Positions 25,927 through 34,373 of a DNA stretch of 44,841 bases are shown one piece after another. The stretch's first letter is position 1. Each line of letters opens with the position of its first letter. The DNA is from Ardenticatenales bacterium (GTDB taxonomy: Bacteria > Chloroflexota > Anaerolineae > Epilineales > Epilineaceae), in the NCBI GenBank assembly GCA_020853525.1, contig JADYYS010000043.1, positions 1 through 44,841 of the forward strand. Reading direction: 5' to 3'. The notes under the pieces are model-generated. The model ran no database searches, had not been told where the DNA came from, and saw only the letters and a program-made list of their open reading frames with translations. The position numbers and the translations under genes are program-made.

Positions 25927-26684
25927 GGATCATCGCCAGCTACGCGATCAAGGGCGGCGTCGGCAAGACGGCCACGGCGGTCAACCTGGCGTGGGAGGCG
26001 TGGCGGGGCGGCGCCTCGGTCCTCGTGTGGGACATGGACCCGCAGGGGGCGGCGTCGTTCTATTTCCGGGTGGCGCCGGACGCGCACGGCGGCGCCAAGC
26101 AGCTCGTGAAGGGCGACACGGACATCGCATCGCTCGTCCGCGGCTCCGACTTCGACGGCCTCGACGTCCTGCCCGCCGACTTCACGTACCGCCACCTCGA
26201 CCTCTACCTGGACGCCGCCAAGCGGCCGACGCGCCGCCTCGTCCGCCTGCTCGCCCCCCTCGCCGAGCGCTATGACTACGCCGTGCTGGACTGCGCACCC
26301 GGCATCACGCTGACGAGTGAGAGCGTCTTCGCCCTGGCCGACGCCCTGATCGTCCCGACCGTCCCGACGACCCTCTCCCTGCGGACGCTCGACCAACTGG
26401 CGGCGCACCTCCGCACGCACGACGCCGGCGGCGCCGTGACGCGGCCGTTCCTGAGCATGGTCGACCGGCGCAAGGCCCTCCACCGCGCCCTGACGGATGC
26501 GATCCTGGACGGCGGCATGCCGACGCCGTTCCCCTTCCTGCGCACCGTCGTCCCGTACCTCAGCGCCGTCGAGCGCATGGGCACGCAGCGCGCGCCGGTG
26601 GGCGTCTTCGCGCCGGGTGATCCGGCGGCGCAGGCGTATCGGGCGTTGTGGGGCGAGGTGCGCGAGGTCGTCGGGGGGCGATAG
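25923..26684 (+). CDS. ParA/MinD-type ATPase, orphan
   Basis: This 253-residue ATPase has the deviant Walker A motif KGGVGKT (residues 10-16, signature Lys in KGGVGK), the WDMDPQG switch and Walker B AVLDCAPG. These are features of ParA-family proteins that position cargo on the nucleoid or membrane. No ParB, parS-like site or replication gene is nearby. It overlaps the CHAD gene by four bases (ATGA), which implies a stoichiometric link. The C-terminal part (VERMGTQRAPVGVFAPGDPAAQAYRALWGEV) is as in short ParA proteins. A role in placing polyphosphate bodies is a hypothesis drawn from the gene pair. A regulatory ATPase unrelated to positioning remains possible. Confidence 0.88.
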   Translation: MRIIASYAIKGGVGKTATAVNLAWEAWRGGASVLVWDMDPQGAASFYFRVAPDAHGGAKQLVKGDTDIASLVRGSDFDGLDVLPADFTYRHLDLYLDAAKRPTRRLVRLLAPLAERYDYAVLDCAPGITLTSESVFALADALIVPTVPTTLSLRTLDQLAAHLRTHDAGGAVTRPFLSMVDRRKALHRALTDAILDGGMPTPFPFLRTVVPYLSAVERMGTQRAPVGVFAPGDPAAQAYRALWGEVREVVGGR

Positions 26685-26829
26685 CGTCGGCGGGCCGGCC
26701 GATGGTCGTCGATCAGCCGGCGGCGGAAATCGCTAGAGTCCTCACTTGCACCCCCTGAATCCTCGCCGCCCTGGCGGCCGAGGGCGAGCCGACGGCGTTG
26801 CTCACGTACTTGAAGGGGTATTGATGAAC

Positions 26830-26869
26830 GTGCACGGGGCCGACTCTCGCGAGAGCCGGCCCCGTGCAC
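26830..26869. terminator. 40-bp near-perfect palindrome between convergent genes
   Basis: The arms 26830-26849 and 26850-26869 (GTGCACGGGGCCGACTCTCG / CGAGAGCCGGCCCC...) are reverse complements with one mismatch. It lies between the ParA stop (26684) and the stop of the minus-strand Cys-rich gene (26912), so it probably ends both transcripts. No T-tract follows on either strand. An AAGGGG followed by ATG at 26824 just before it is judged coincidental. The 26685-26829 stretch also has a TAGAGT box and a weaker hairpin at 26761-26787. Confidence 0.6.
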
Positions 26870-26911
26870 TTCGGGCAGGGCCCGATGCGGCGGACGATAC
26901 CGCGCGACGAT

Positions 26912-28186
26912 CTACTGGGCGGGCAACCGCATCCAGATCAGGCACCACATCGAGTTGCTCGTGTCGCCCGGCTGCGGGAACCGCCACTGCACCGTTGGCT
27001 GGCACGCAACGAGTTGTGTCTGGCACTCGTCGGCCTTGCGCATCGGTCCAAGCGCGTTCGTCAGCGAGTTCTGCACCATCACGGTGTAGGCCACGTCAAA
27101 GCCCGCGAAGTCGGGCGAGCCGGTCAGCGGCACGAGGCGCCACGTGTCGCCGCCCTGCGTATAGGCGCGCACGTACTGCAGGTCCATGGCGTAGTGGCTG
27201 TGCATCTGCGGGCCGAGCGGACACGTGTTGACGTTGTCCAGGCTGCTGCCGTTCATGCTGATCAGGCCGCTGTTGACCGGATGTCCGAGCAGGTTGCCAC
27301 AGTTCATGAACTGCCCGGTGACCGGGTTCAGCTGGCACGTGTGGACGTTCGTTTGGCCGGTGCGGTCGTTGCGATAGGTCACCGTGTACGTGACCTCCCA
27401 GCCGTGCTCGCCGGCGGCATTCAGCTTGTTGCGGTAGCGAGCGCTGACCGCGCCGTCGTGCTCCGGCCCGACGGGGCCGGACGGCGGGCACGGATTGATG
27501 AAGGGGTGCGGCGGCCACGTCAGGAAGTCCGGATCGAGGCCGGCGCGCACGGACTTCACGCCGAAGTCGGCCGTCGGCGTCGGGGCCGGCGTCTGCGTCA
27601 TCGTGGGCGCAACCGTCGGGGTGTAGGTCGGCGTCGGCATCTCCGTCGGCGTCAGCGTGGGCTCCGGCATCGACGTGGGCACGTCGGTCGGGGTGCTGGT
27701 CGCGGTCGGCGGCGGCGGGTCGCAGTCACAGCACTGCACCGTCGCGAACAGCAGGTTGATGTCCGTGCCGACGGCCTGAACCTGTCCGACCGTGCTGCCG
27801 GCGCAGAGACACGACGCATCGAACGAGAACGTTTCGTCGTCGACGTCCACGAAGGCGTTGTAGTCCAGGCCGCTGCCGGTGCAGTGGACGCGGATCTCGA
27901 CCGAGTCCTGCCGGGTGCACGTCGTCCCGCCGCCGACGACGCGGTAGCCGGCGGACGGATTGCAGTCCCACGGGACCGGCGGGCTGACCGACACGAGATG
28001 ACACGGGCTCGTCGCGCAATCGCACGTGGTGATGTCGCTCTGCGAGCAGCCGTCACTCTGCGCCATCGGCGCCGCCGACATGGTCCCCCCATCGGCGGGC
28101 CACCACGCGCCGGCCGCTCCGGCGAAGATCGCCGCGAGGGCGAGCGAGGTTCGCATCCTCATGCGTACGGACATCAAGCGGTTCAT
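26912..28186 (-). CDS. Cys-rich secreted protein with Thr/Pro linker, unknown function
   Basis: The protein has 424 residues and is not recognised at family level. The ATG at 28186 has AAGGAG six bases upstream and starts a signal peptide (RMRMRTSLALAAIFAGAAGA). Residues ~45-165 hold about 13 cysteines in short spacings (CSQSDITTCDCATSPCH ... CLCAG ... QCCDCD), suggesting a disulfide-rich module. A Thr/Pro linker (about 165-225) follows. The C-terminal ~200 residues contain ANP-type beta strands (WEVTYTVTYRNDRTGQTNVHTC, GSSLDNVNTCPLGPQMHSHYAMDLQYV, FAGFDVAYTVMVQNSLTNALG). Probably extracellular. Metal binding by the Cys module cannot be excluded, but export argues for disulfides. Confidence 0.72.
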   Translation of the reverse strand: MNRLMSVRMRMRTSLALAAIFAGAAGAWWPADGGTMSAAPMAQSDGCSQSDITTCDCATSPCHLVSVSPPVPWDCNPSAGYRVVGGGTTCTRQDSVEIRVHCTGSGLDYNAFVDVDDETFSFDASCLCAGSTVGQVQAVGTDINLLFATVQCCDCDPPPPTATSTPTDVPTSMPEPTLTPTEMPTPTYTPTVAPTMTQTPAPTPTADFGVKSVRAGLDPDFLTWPPHPFINPCPPSGPVGPEHDGAVSARYRNKLNAAGEHGWEVTYTVTYRNDRTGQTNVHTCQLNPVTGQFMNCGNLLGHPVNSGLISMNGSSLDNVNTCPLGPQMHSHYAMDLQYVRAYTQGGDTWRLVPLTGSPDFAGFDVAYTVMVQNSLTNALGPMRKADECQTQLVACQPTVQWRFPQPGDTSNSMWCLIWMRLPAQ

Positions 28187-28351
28187 CGATCGCTCCTTGT
28201 GGTTTGGGGTACGTGCCCGCCTGTGCTCGGCGGGTGCTGCCATGTGCATGGGCCACAGTGTTCGCACCCCCCGTTGCCCGGGCGTAACTGCGGCGTTACA
28301 AACCGCCCGGACGAGGGCATGGCGCCTCTTTCGACCCGACCGTTCGAGCGG

Positions 28352-28380
28352 TTGCCTCTTGAGGACCGTACCGGTATGTT
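28352..28380 (+). promoter_or_regulatory. Promoter for the cyclase/STAND regulator
   Basis: TTGCCT, a 17-base spacer and TATGTT stand 60 bases before the TTG at 28441. The 28187-28407 divergent gap also has a GTAAC-N6-GTTAC inverted repeat near 28293, a possible operator. Confidence 0.4.
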
Positions 28381-28440
28381 CCGCCTCTGTCGGACCGCCA
28401 TCGCATCGTGCGCCGATCGAGCCCGCCGGAGCCATCGCCC

Positions 28441-31400
28441 TTGAACTGCCGCTGCCCGTCGTGCGCCGCCGAGCTGCGCCAGCTCACCGTCCTGTTCTGC
28501 GACCTCGTCGGCTCCACGGCGCTCTCCGAGCAGCTCGACCCCGAGGCGCTGCGCGACGTCCTGCGCGACTACCAGTCCGTCGCCGGCCGCGTCGTGGCGC
28601 GCTACGAGGGGCACTTGGACAAGTGCATGGGCGACGGGCTGCTGGCGTACTTCGGCTATCCGAAGGCGCACGAGGACGACGCCCAGCGCGCCGTCCGGGC
28701 CGGCCTGGCGATCCTCGAGGGCCTCGATCCGCTGCGCGCACGGGTGCTGCGCGAGCACGGGGCCGAGCTGCACGCCCGGATCGGCATCCACACCGGTCCG
28801 GTCGTCGCCGGCGACATGGGCGGCGACGATGCGAACGAAGCCAAGGCCGTCGTCGGCCGGACGCCCAACCTGGCGGCGCGGCTGCAGGACCGCGCCGCGC
28901 ACGACACGGTGGTCATCAGCGCCGATACGTTCCGGCTGGTGCAGGGCTACTTCGAGACCGTGCCGCTCGGCAGCCACGCCCTCAAGGGGATCGCCGAGCC
29001 CGTCGACCTCTTCCACGTCCGCCGCGAGAGCGGCGCGCGGAACCGCCTGGAAGCGGCCGCCGAGGGCGAGCTGACGCCGATGGTCGGCCGCGAGCCCGAG
29101 ATCGGGCTGCTGGCCGGGCGCTGGGATGCGGTCCTCGACGGGCAGGGCCAGGCGGTGCTCATCGTCGGCGAGGCCGGGATCGGCAAGTCCCGCATCCTGC
29201 AGGCGATGAAGGAGCGCGTCGCGGCCGACGCCGGTGCGTGGCTGACGGAGTGCTTCTGCTCGCCGTACCACACCCAGAGCGCGCTGTACCCCGTCATCGA
29301 CCTCTTCACCCGCGTGATCCTCGGCTTCGGGCGCGGCGACGACCCAGCCGCCCGCCTGACGAAGATCGAGGGCTTCATCGCCCAGTACGGCCTGCCGCCC
29401 GAGCCGAACGTGCCGCTGCTGGCCGATCTGCTCTCCGTGCCCTACGACGGCCGCTACCCGGAGCTGGGCGTCGCGCCCGAGCGGCACAAGCAGCTCACGC
29501 TGCAGCTGATGGTCGATCTGCTCCTCCGGCGCGCCGCCGTCCAGCCGCTCCTGCTCGTGCACGAGGACCTCCACTGGGCCGACCCGACGACCCTCGAGAT
29601 GCTCGAGATGATCATCGGCGCGGCCGCCGAGTCGCGCCTCATGCTGCTCATGACGTCGCGGCCCGGCCACGACATCGCCGTCGCGCGCCGGTCCGAGGTG
29701 GCCCAGCTCACGCTCAGCCGCCTGAGCGACGGCCAGACATCGCGCGTGGCGGCCCGCGTAAGCGGCGGGCTGGAGCTGCCGCCGGAGGTCATGGCGCAGA
29801 TCGTCGCCAAGACGGACGGGGTGCCGCTGTACATCGAAGAGCTGACGAAGATGGTCATCGAGGCCGGCCTCGTCGTCGTGAAGGACGGCCGCTACGTGGC
29901 CGTCGGCCCGATCGGCGCATTGGCGATCCCGGCGACGCTCCAGGACTCCCTCGTCGCCCGCCTCGACCGCTTGTCGACCGAGAAGCTGATCGCCCAAGTG
30001 GGGGCGACGATCGGGCGCGAGTTCGGCTACGACGTCATCGCCGCCGCCGCGCCGTGCGACACGCCGACGCTGCACAGCGGCCTTGAACGCCTCGTCGCGG
30101 CGCAGCTCGTCTTCCAGCGCGGCACGCCGCCGGACGCGCGCTACGTCTTCAAGCACGCCCTCGTCCAGGACGCCGCCTACGGCTCGATGCTCACCGGCGT
30201 CCGCCGCCAGCACCACGCCCGCATCGCCGATGCCTACATCGAGCGCTTCCCCGAGGTCGCCGCGACCCAGCCCGAGCTCGTGGCGCACCACCTCACCGAG
30301 GCGGGCGATGCCGAGCACGCGATGGGCTACTGGCAGCGGGCGGGCATGCGCGCGCTGGCCAGGGCGGCGCCGCGCGAGGCCGTCGCGCACCTCTCCAAGG
30401 CGCTCGACGAGCTGGCGAGGTGGCCCGCGGGAATCGAGCACACGGGGCACGAGCTGGCGCTGCATGCCGCGCTCGGTCAAGCGCACCTGATCTTCGAGGG
30501 CTACTCGTCACCCAACGTCGAGCGCCACCTGTCCCTCGCCCGCGATCTGTGCGAGCGGCTCGGCCACCCGCCGGTGACCGGCCCGGTTACGTGGGGCCTG
30601 TGGGCGTGCTACCTGGTGCGGGGCGATTACGCCCGGACACGGCTCCTGTCCGACGAGTTCCGCGCGGCGTGCGAGCGCGTCGGCGACGACGACGGGCTCG
30701 TCGAGGCCTACATGATGTCCGGCATCGACCGCTACTACGTCGCCGAGGCCGAGGGTGCGGCCGAGTTCTTCGAGCGCTGCGCCGAAGCCTACGATCCGGC
30801 GCGCCACAGCGGGCGGATCCTGGAGTACGGCAACGACTGCGGCATGGCCGGGCGGGCCTACCACAGCCTCCTGTTGTGGTGGCAGGGCCGTCCCATCGAG
30901 GCGCTGCGGGTGTGCGAGGAAGGCCTGGCGATGGCCCGCGCCGTCGGCCATCCCTACATGATCGGCTTCAACCTCACCTTCGCCGCCCGCCTCCACCAGA
31001 TGCGCCACGACCTCCCGTCCCTCTTCGCGGCCGCCGACGAGTGCATCGCCATCGCCGTCGAGCGCGGCTTCCCGATCTGGGAGGGCTACTGCCGCATCGT
31101 CCGCGGCTGGGCGCGCGTGGTGCAAGGCGACGCCGACGCGGGCCTGGCCGAGCTGGGCGCCGGCGTCGACATCTGGCGGGCGATCGGCGCGCGTCTGTGG
31201 CTGCCGTACTTCCTCGGCCTCCTGGCCGACGCCTGCCGCATTGCCGGGCGGTTCGACGAGGGGCTCGCGGCGGTGGCTGAGGCGCAGGCGGTTGCGGAGG
31301 CCACGGGGGAGCGGATTGATGATGCACGGTTGCTGGAGTTGCGGGGGGCGTTGCGCGTGGCGAAGGGTGGGGGTGAGGGGGGGGGCGCGAGGGAGGCCAA

Positions 31401-31638
31401 GGCCGGGGAAGCAGACTTGCGCGAGGCGTTGGCCATGGCGCAGGCGATGGGGGCGGTGAGTTGGGCGCTGCAGGCGGCGCGGTCGTTGGCGGGGTGCCTC
31501 GCCGCCACGGGACGGCGCGACGAAGCCGGGGCGATCCTCGGACCCGCGCTTGACGTCTTCAGCGAGGGGGGTGACGAGGTGGATCAGGTGGAGGGGCGGG
31601 GGAAGTTGGCGGCGCTTATCGGAGTTGCGGCGGGGTAA
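28441..31638 (+). CDS. Class III adenylate/guanylate cyclase fused to AAA/STAND ATPase and TPR-like repeats
   Basis: The protein has 1065 residues from the TTG at 28441, which follows GGAG by about nine bases and gives the family-style start MNCRCPSC. A GTG at 28408 is the alternative. The cyclase domain (10-190) has both metal aspartates, D21 (LFCDLVGST) and D65 (MGDGLLAYFGYP), and the transition-state pair N143/R147 in VVGRTPNLAARLQ, so it may be active. The ATPase domain has the P-loop GEAGIGKS (243-250) and LLLVHEDLHWADPTTLEML. The rest is helical, TPR-like repeats to the end. Such proteins are cytoplasmic signal integrators; the ligand is unknown. The last ~100 codons have G-rich codon use with a run of nine G at 31377-31385. 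Confidence 0.9.
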   Translation: MNCRCPSCAAELRQLTVLFCDLVGSTALSEQLDPEALRDVLRDYQSVAGRVVARYEGHLDKCMGDGLLAYFGYPKAHEDDAQRAVRAGLAILEGLDPLRARVLREHGAELHARIGIHTGPVVAGDMGGDDANEAKAVVGRTPNLAARLQDRAAHDTVVISADTFRLVQGYFETVPLGSHALKGIAEPVDLFHVRRESGARNRLEAAAEGELTPMVGREPEIGLLAGRWDAVLDGQGQAVLIVGEAGIGKSRILQAMKERVAADAGAWLTECFCSPYHTQSALYPVIDLFTRVILGFGRGDDPAARLTKIEGFIAQYGLPPEPNVPLLADLLSVPYDGRYPELGVAPERHKQLTLQLMVDLLLRRAAVQPLLLVHEDLHWADPTTLEMLEMIIGAAAESRLMLLMTSRPGHDIAVARRSEVAQLTLSRLSDGQTSRVAARVSGGLELPPEVMAQIVAKTDGVPLYIEELTKMVIEAGLVVVKDGRYVAVGPIGALAIPATLQDSLVARLDRLSTEKLIAQVGATIGREFGYDVIAAAAPCDTPTLHSGLERLVAAQLVFQRGTPPDARYVFKHALVQDAAYGSMLTGVRRQHHARIADAYIERFPEVAATQPELVAHHLTEAGDAEHAMGYWQRAGMRALARAAPREAVAHLSKALDELARWPAGIEHTGHELALHAALGQAHLIFEGYSSPNVERHLSLARDLCERLGHPPVTGPVTWGLWACYLVRGDYARTRLLSDEFRAACERVGDDDGLVEAYMMSGIDRYYVAEAEGAAEFFERCAEAYDPARHSGRILEYGNDCGMAGRAYHSLLLWWQGRPIEALRVCEEGLAMARAVGHPYMIGFNLTFAARLHQMRHDLPSLFAAADECIAIAVERGFPIWEGYCRIVRGWARVVQGDADAGLAELGAGVDIWRAIGARLWLPYFLGLLADACRIAGRFDEGLAAVAEAQAVAEATGERIDDARLLELRGALRVAKGGGEGGGAREAKAGEADLREALAMAQAMGAVSWALQAARSLAGCLAATGRRDEAGAILGPALDVFSEGGDEVDQVEGRGKLAALIGVAAG

Positions 31639-31715
31639 TCGCGGTCGGCAGAGCCTGATGCGCGCTCTCAGTTGAAACGCACCGATTTCATCTTACACGT
31701 CAAAGGGGGTGTACT

Positions 31716-32084
31716 ATGGCCGAGACGGCCGCCATTCTGTCCTGGACGCTGGTCGCTGAGTGCCCGATTCCGGGCGACGTGAATGACCTCCTAGTCCCCG
31801 GCGAGATGGCGATTGCCGCGTACAAGACATTCCGCGATACCGCGATCTTTACCAACAAGCGTCTGATCGTGCGCGATGCTCAGGGATTCTCGGGCAAGAA
31901 GGTTGAAATCTATTCCTTGCCGTACTCTTCCATCTTGATGTGGTCGTCTGAGAATGGCCACGGCCTGCTGAACTTCAACTCGGAAATCGAGCTCTGGACG
32001 AAGGCGGGCCACATCAAGGTCAACCTGAGCAAGGGCATCGACATTCGCCGCTTGGACAAGTTGATCGCGGAGTCGCTGCTCTAG
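31716..32084 (+). CDS. Bacterial PH domain protein
   Basis: This 122-residue protein is of the bPH_1 type: TFRDTAIFTNKRLIVRDAQGFSGKKVEIYSLPYSSI, then a strand-rich half (FNSEIELWTKAGHIKVNL) and a C-terminal helix (IRRLDKLIAESLL). These domains adopt the pleckstrin fold and often form ring-like oligomers; ligand and role are mostly unknown. The start has AAGGGGG six bases upstream. A possible promoter, TTGAAA (31672) with TACACG about 16 bases on, lies just before. Codon use here is clearly less GC-rich than in flanking genes, a sign of recent transfer. Confidence 0.82.
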   Translation: MAETAAILSWTLVAECPIPGDVNDLLVPGEMAIAAYKTFRDTAIFTNKRLIVRDAQGFSGKKVEIYSLPYSSILMWSSENGHGLLNFNSEIELWTKAGHIKVNLSKGIDIRRLDKLIAESLL

Positions 32085-32247
32085 CTCCCGCCGATCCGAG
32101 TTAGCACGTGATTTGTCGCGTGTCTGCCCGACACAGTGGGGCCATATGTGTCACAAGATCGGGACGGGAGTGTGCCAGCTTGCAGATGTGGGCAGTGGGT
32201 CAGTTTGGTTAGAGAAACGTTTAGACAAGCCGGCTGGGCAGGCGTGA

Positions 32248-32253
32248 TATACT
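32248..32253 (+). promoter_or_regulatory. -10 box placing transcription start at the next start codon
   Basis: TATACT ends six bases before the ATG at 32260, and no ribosome site is visible. This is the arrangement expected for a leaderless mRNA. Confidence 0.4.
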
Positions 32254-32259
32254 GCGCTC

Positions 32260-32616
32260 ATGCAGAGACGCAGGGTGACAGCCATAGCCGGGATCTCTGG
32301 GCTGTGGCTCGCTCATGCTCTCGCAACGTTGGTGGCGCTGGCGTTGAGGGCTCTGTGCCTTTGGCAAGATGACCCACTTGATCCGCCCCTATGTCCTGAC
32401 ATTGGTCGCGTTAGCGGGGCAATCGGCGACCTGTTCATTCAGCCGCTTTGGGGGGTCCGCCCCATTCGCGACGCTCTCACGGCCCACACTGACTACGGCT
32501 TTCTCGCGGCTAACAGCCTCATTTGGGCGGTGGCCAGCTACGGGCTGCTTCTGTTGGCTGGCCGCGTTCGCACTTGCTGGCGGGCGCAGCTTGCCGAAGG
32601 TGACGAGGCGGCCTAG
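32260..32616 (+). CDS. Small membrane protein, unknown function
   Basis: The protein has 118 residues with two clear hydrophobic helices (AIAGISGLWLAHALATLVALALRALCL and FLAANSLIWAVASYGLLLLAG) separated by a Cys- and Pro-containing loop (LWQDDPLDPPLCPDIG). No family is recognised. Composition is less GC-rich than the neighbours, as in the PH gene 175 bases upstream. The start is uncertain because it rests on the leaderless pattern and not on a ribosome site. The intervening 32085-32259 holds nothing else I can support. Confidence 0.5.
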   Translation: MQRRRVTAIAGISGLWLAHALATLVALALRALCLWQDDPLDPPLCPDIGRVSGAIGDLFIQPLWGVRPIRDALTAHTDYGFLAANSLIWAVASYGLLLLAGRVRTCWRAQLAEGDEAA

Positions 32617-32698
32617 TCCGGGCGGCCAGCCGAAAGTGCGTTCATATAACAGACTGGTCAGAATCTCTAAGGATCAAACTGACCCACTATCCGGCCGA

Positions 32699-34114
32699 CT
32701 AATGCCTTGACAACGCGCCCTCCGACCCAACATACACGATCCGATAGATGTTGCCGTTCCTATCATCCGACACGAACACCTCGCCGGCGGCGCCGACGGC
32801 CACGCCCGCCGGACGGCCCCAGGCGCTGCCGCACTCCTGGGATGGGGTGTCGCGGAAGCCGGTCAGGAATGGCCGGGCCTCGACCGGCTGGCCGTCGCGT
32901 ACGACGATCTGTTGAACCCGGCAGTCGCGCGGGGTCTGGTCGGCATTCCAGGAGCCATGGTAGGCAACGAACAGGCTGTTCTGATACGCCGCCGGGAACT
33001 GGGACTTGTCATAGCGCGTCATGCCGAGCGGCGCCTGATGCGCCTCGTCGGTGAACAGGGCCGGCGTCACCTGATCGCAACTGGTGACCGGCGCGGCAAG
33101 GGCCACCCGCGTATCGCGCACCTCGCTGGTACCGGCGGGCGTGACGCCGAGGCTGGGCGTGTAGCAGAACGGCCAGCCGTAGTGCTTGCCGCGCTCGACC
33201 TGGATCACGATCTCCTCGGGCGGCGCGTCGTTGCCCAGGCCGTCGCTGCCGTTGTGGTCGGCCCACAGGCGCCCATCCGGCAGGAACAGGAAGTCCACGC
33301 TGTTGCGCAACCCCTCGGCCCAGACAGGACGGCGGGTCTCGGTCGGGTCGCCCGCGAAGGGGTTGTCCGCGGGGATCGAGCCGTCCAGGTTGAAGCGCAG
33401 GATCGTGGCGCGGCGCTTGTCGGTTTCGATGTTGTTGTTGCTGCTGGAGCCCGCGGCGACGTAGAGCTTGCCGTCCGGGCCGATGTGCACCGTGCGCGAC
33501 GTGTGCCCGCCGCCGCTGGGGATGTTGGAGGTGACGGTGACGCGCTCGCCAGCGTCGGTGAAGGAGCCATCGCCGTTCAGGTCGGTCAACTTCGAGACCT
33601 TGTCGTTCTCGGCCACATAGAACGCCCCGTCGAACCACTCCAGGTTGTGCGGCCCGTTCAGTCCGCTGGCCACGACCTGAACGTCATCAGCCAAGCCGTC
33701 GTTGTCGGCGTCCGCCAGCCGTACGATCGTCGCGCCTCTGCGTGACGCGACGTACAGCGCCCCGTCCGGCCCGGTCGTCATCAGGCGCGGCTCCCTCAGG
33801 CCGCTCGCGTACATCCGCACCGCGAAGCCATCCGGTACCTGAAGACGAGCGCTTGCCGCGTCCGGCGGCGGCACCACCGGCCCGTCGGTCCCGTGCGTGG
33901 CGGTCGCACTTGGGCTTGCGGTCGCGGAGGGGAGGGCGGTCTCCGTCGGGCTGACGCTCGCGGACGGTTTGGCCGTCGGGGGAGACATCAGTGGGACGCC
34001 AAGCTTCATCGCCATCGGAAGAAAGATCTTGCCGTCCGCCGCCTGCACCACCCCGGCTATCAGCACGGTAAGCAAGAGTGCGCTGATCAGGACAACGCGC
34101 TGGGTTCTCCGCAT
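32699..34114 (-). CDS. Secreted PQQ-type sugar (sorbosone) dehydrogenase-like beta-propeller protein
   Basis: The protein has 471 residues from the ATG at 34114, which has AAGGAG seven bases upstream. A signal peptide (MRRTQRVVLISALLLTVLIAGVVQAA) is followed at once by IFLPMAMK, a variant of the YLP motif, and a Ser/Thr/Pro linker. The propeller domain (from ~110) has VPDGFAVRMYASGLREPRLMTTGPDGALYVASR, GHTSRTVHIGPDGKLYVAAGSS, WADHNGSDGLGND, GKHYGWPFC and FVAYHGSWN, typical of glucose/sorbosone dehydrogenase-like proteins. These oxidise sugars with PQQ outside the cytoplasm and pass electrons to cytochrome c. A cytochrome c'-like lipoprotein lies upstream on the same strand. PQQ use is inferred, not shown. 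Confidence 0.87.
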   Translation of the reverse strand: MRRTQRVVLISALLLTVLIAGVVQAADGKIFLPMAMKLGVPLMSPPTAKPSASVSPTETALPSATASPSATATHGTDGPVVPPPDAASARLQVPDGFAVRMYASGLREPRLMTTGPDGALYVASRRGATIVRLADADNDGLADDVQVVASGLNGPHNLEWFDGAFYVAENDKVSKLTDLNGDGSFTDAGERVTVTSNIPSGGGHTSRTVHIGPDGKLYVAAGSSSNNNIETDKRRATILRFNLDGSIPADNPFAGDPTETRRPVWAEGLRNSVDFLFLPDGRLWADHNGSDGLGNDAPPEEIVIQVERGKHYGWPFCYTPSLGVTPAGTSEVRDTRVALAAPVTSCDQVTPALFTDEAHQAPLGMTRYDKSQFPAAYQNSLFVAYHGSWNADQTPRDCRVQQIVVRDGQPVEARPFLTGFRDTPSQECGSAWGRPAGVAVGAAGEVFVSDDRNGNIYRIVYVGSEGALSRH

Positions 34115-34160
34115 CGATCGGCTCCTTGCGTCGGGCAGCAACCCCACCCAGTCGCCGCCA

Positions 34161-34189
34161 TCGTAGCTGACAGAGTCGGGGCGGCCAAA
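34161..34189 (-). promoter_or_regulatory. Promoter for the PQQ-type dehydrogenase
   Basis: Read on the minus strand this is TTGGCC, a 17-base spacer and TACGAT, with a leader of about 40 bases to the ATG at 34114. Confidence 0.4.
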
Positions 34190-34320
34190 GTGGGAGACGA
34201 ACAGGCTTTGCACCACTGTAGGGAGCGGTCAACCAGCCATAGCAGCGAGATCCCATGGCGTGAGCCGTCGGATGCTCGGCATGTTGGGCGGGGGTGGCGG
34301 TGGGCGGGACGGGGACGGCG

Positions 34321-34347
34321 GCGATGGCTGCGATGGCTGCGATGGCG
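34321..34347. repeat. 9-bp tandem repeat x3 beside a stop codon
   Basis: Three units of GCGATGGCT (the third differs in its last base) lie 26 bases downstream of the stop of the membrane protein gene at 34374. Confidence 0.75.
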
Positions 34348-34373
34348 ACGGCTACGCGCCGGAAGACCCTCCG

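Noticed and set aside
26824-27231. Plus-strand gene starting after AAGGGG at 26824
   Set aside because: It begins in a long palindrome and then runs antisense through a well-supported secreted protein; the peptide is low-complexity.
32136-32372. 78-residue plus-strand frame
   Set aside because: It overlaps the small membrane protein in another frame and has no ribosome site or recognisable pattern.
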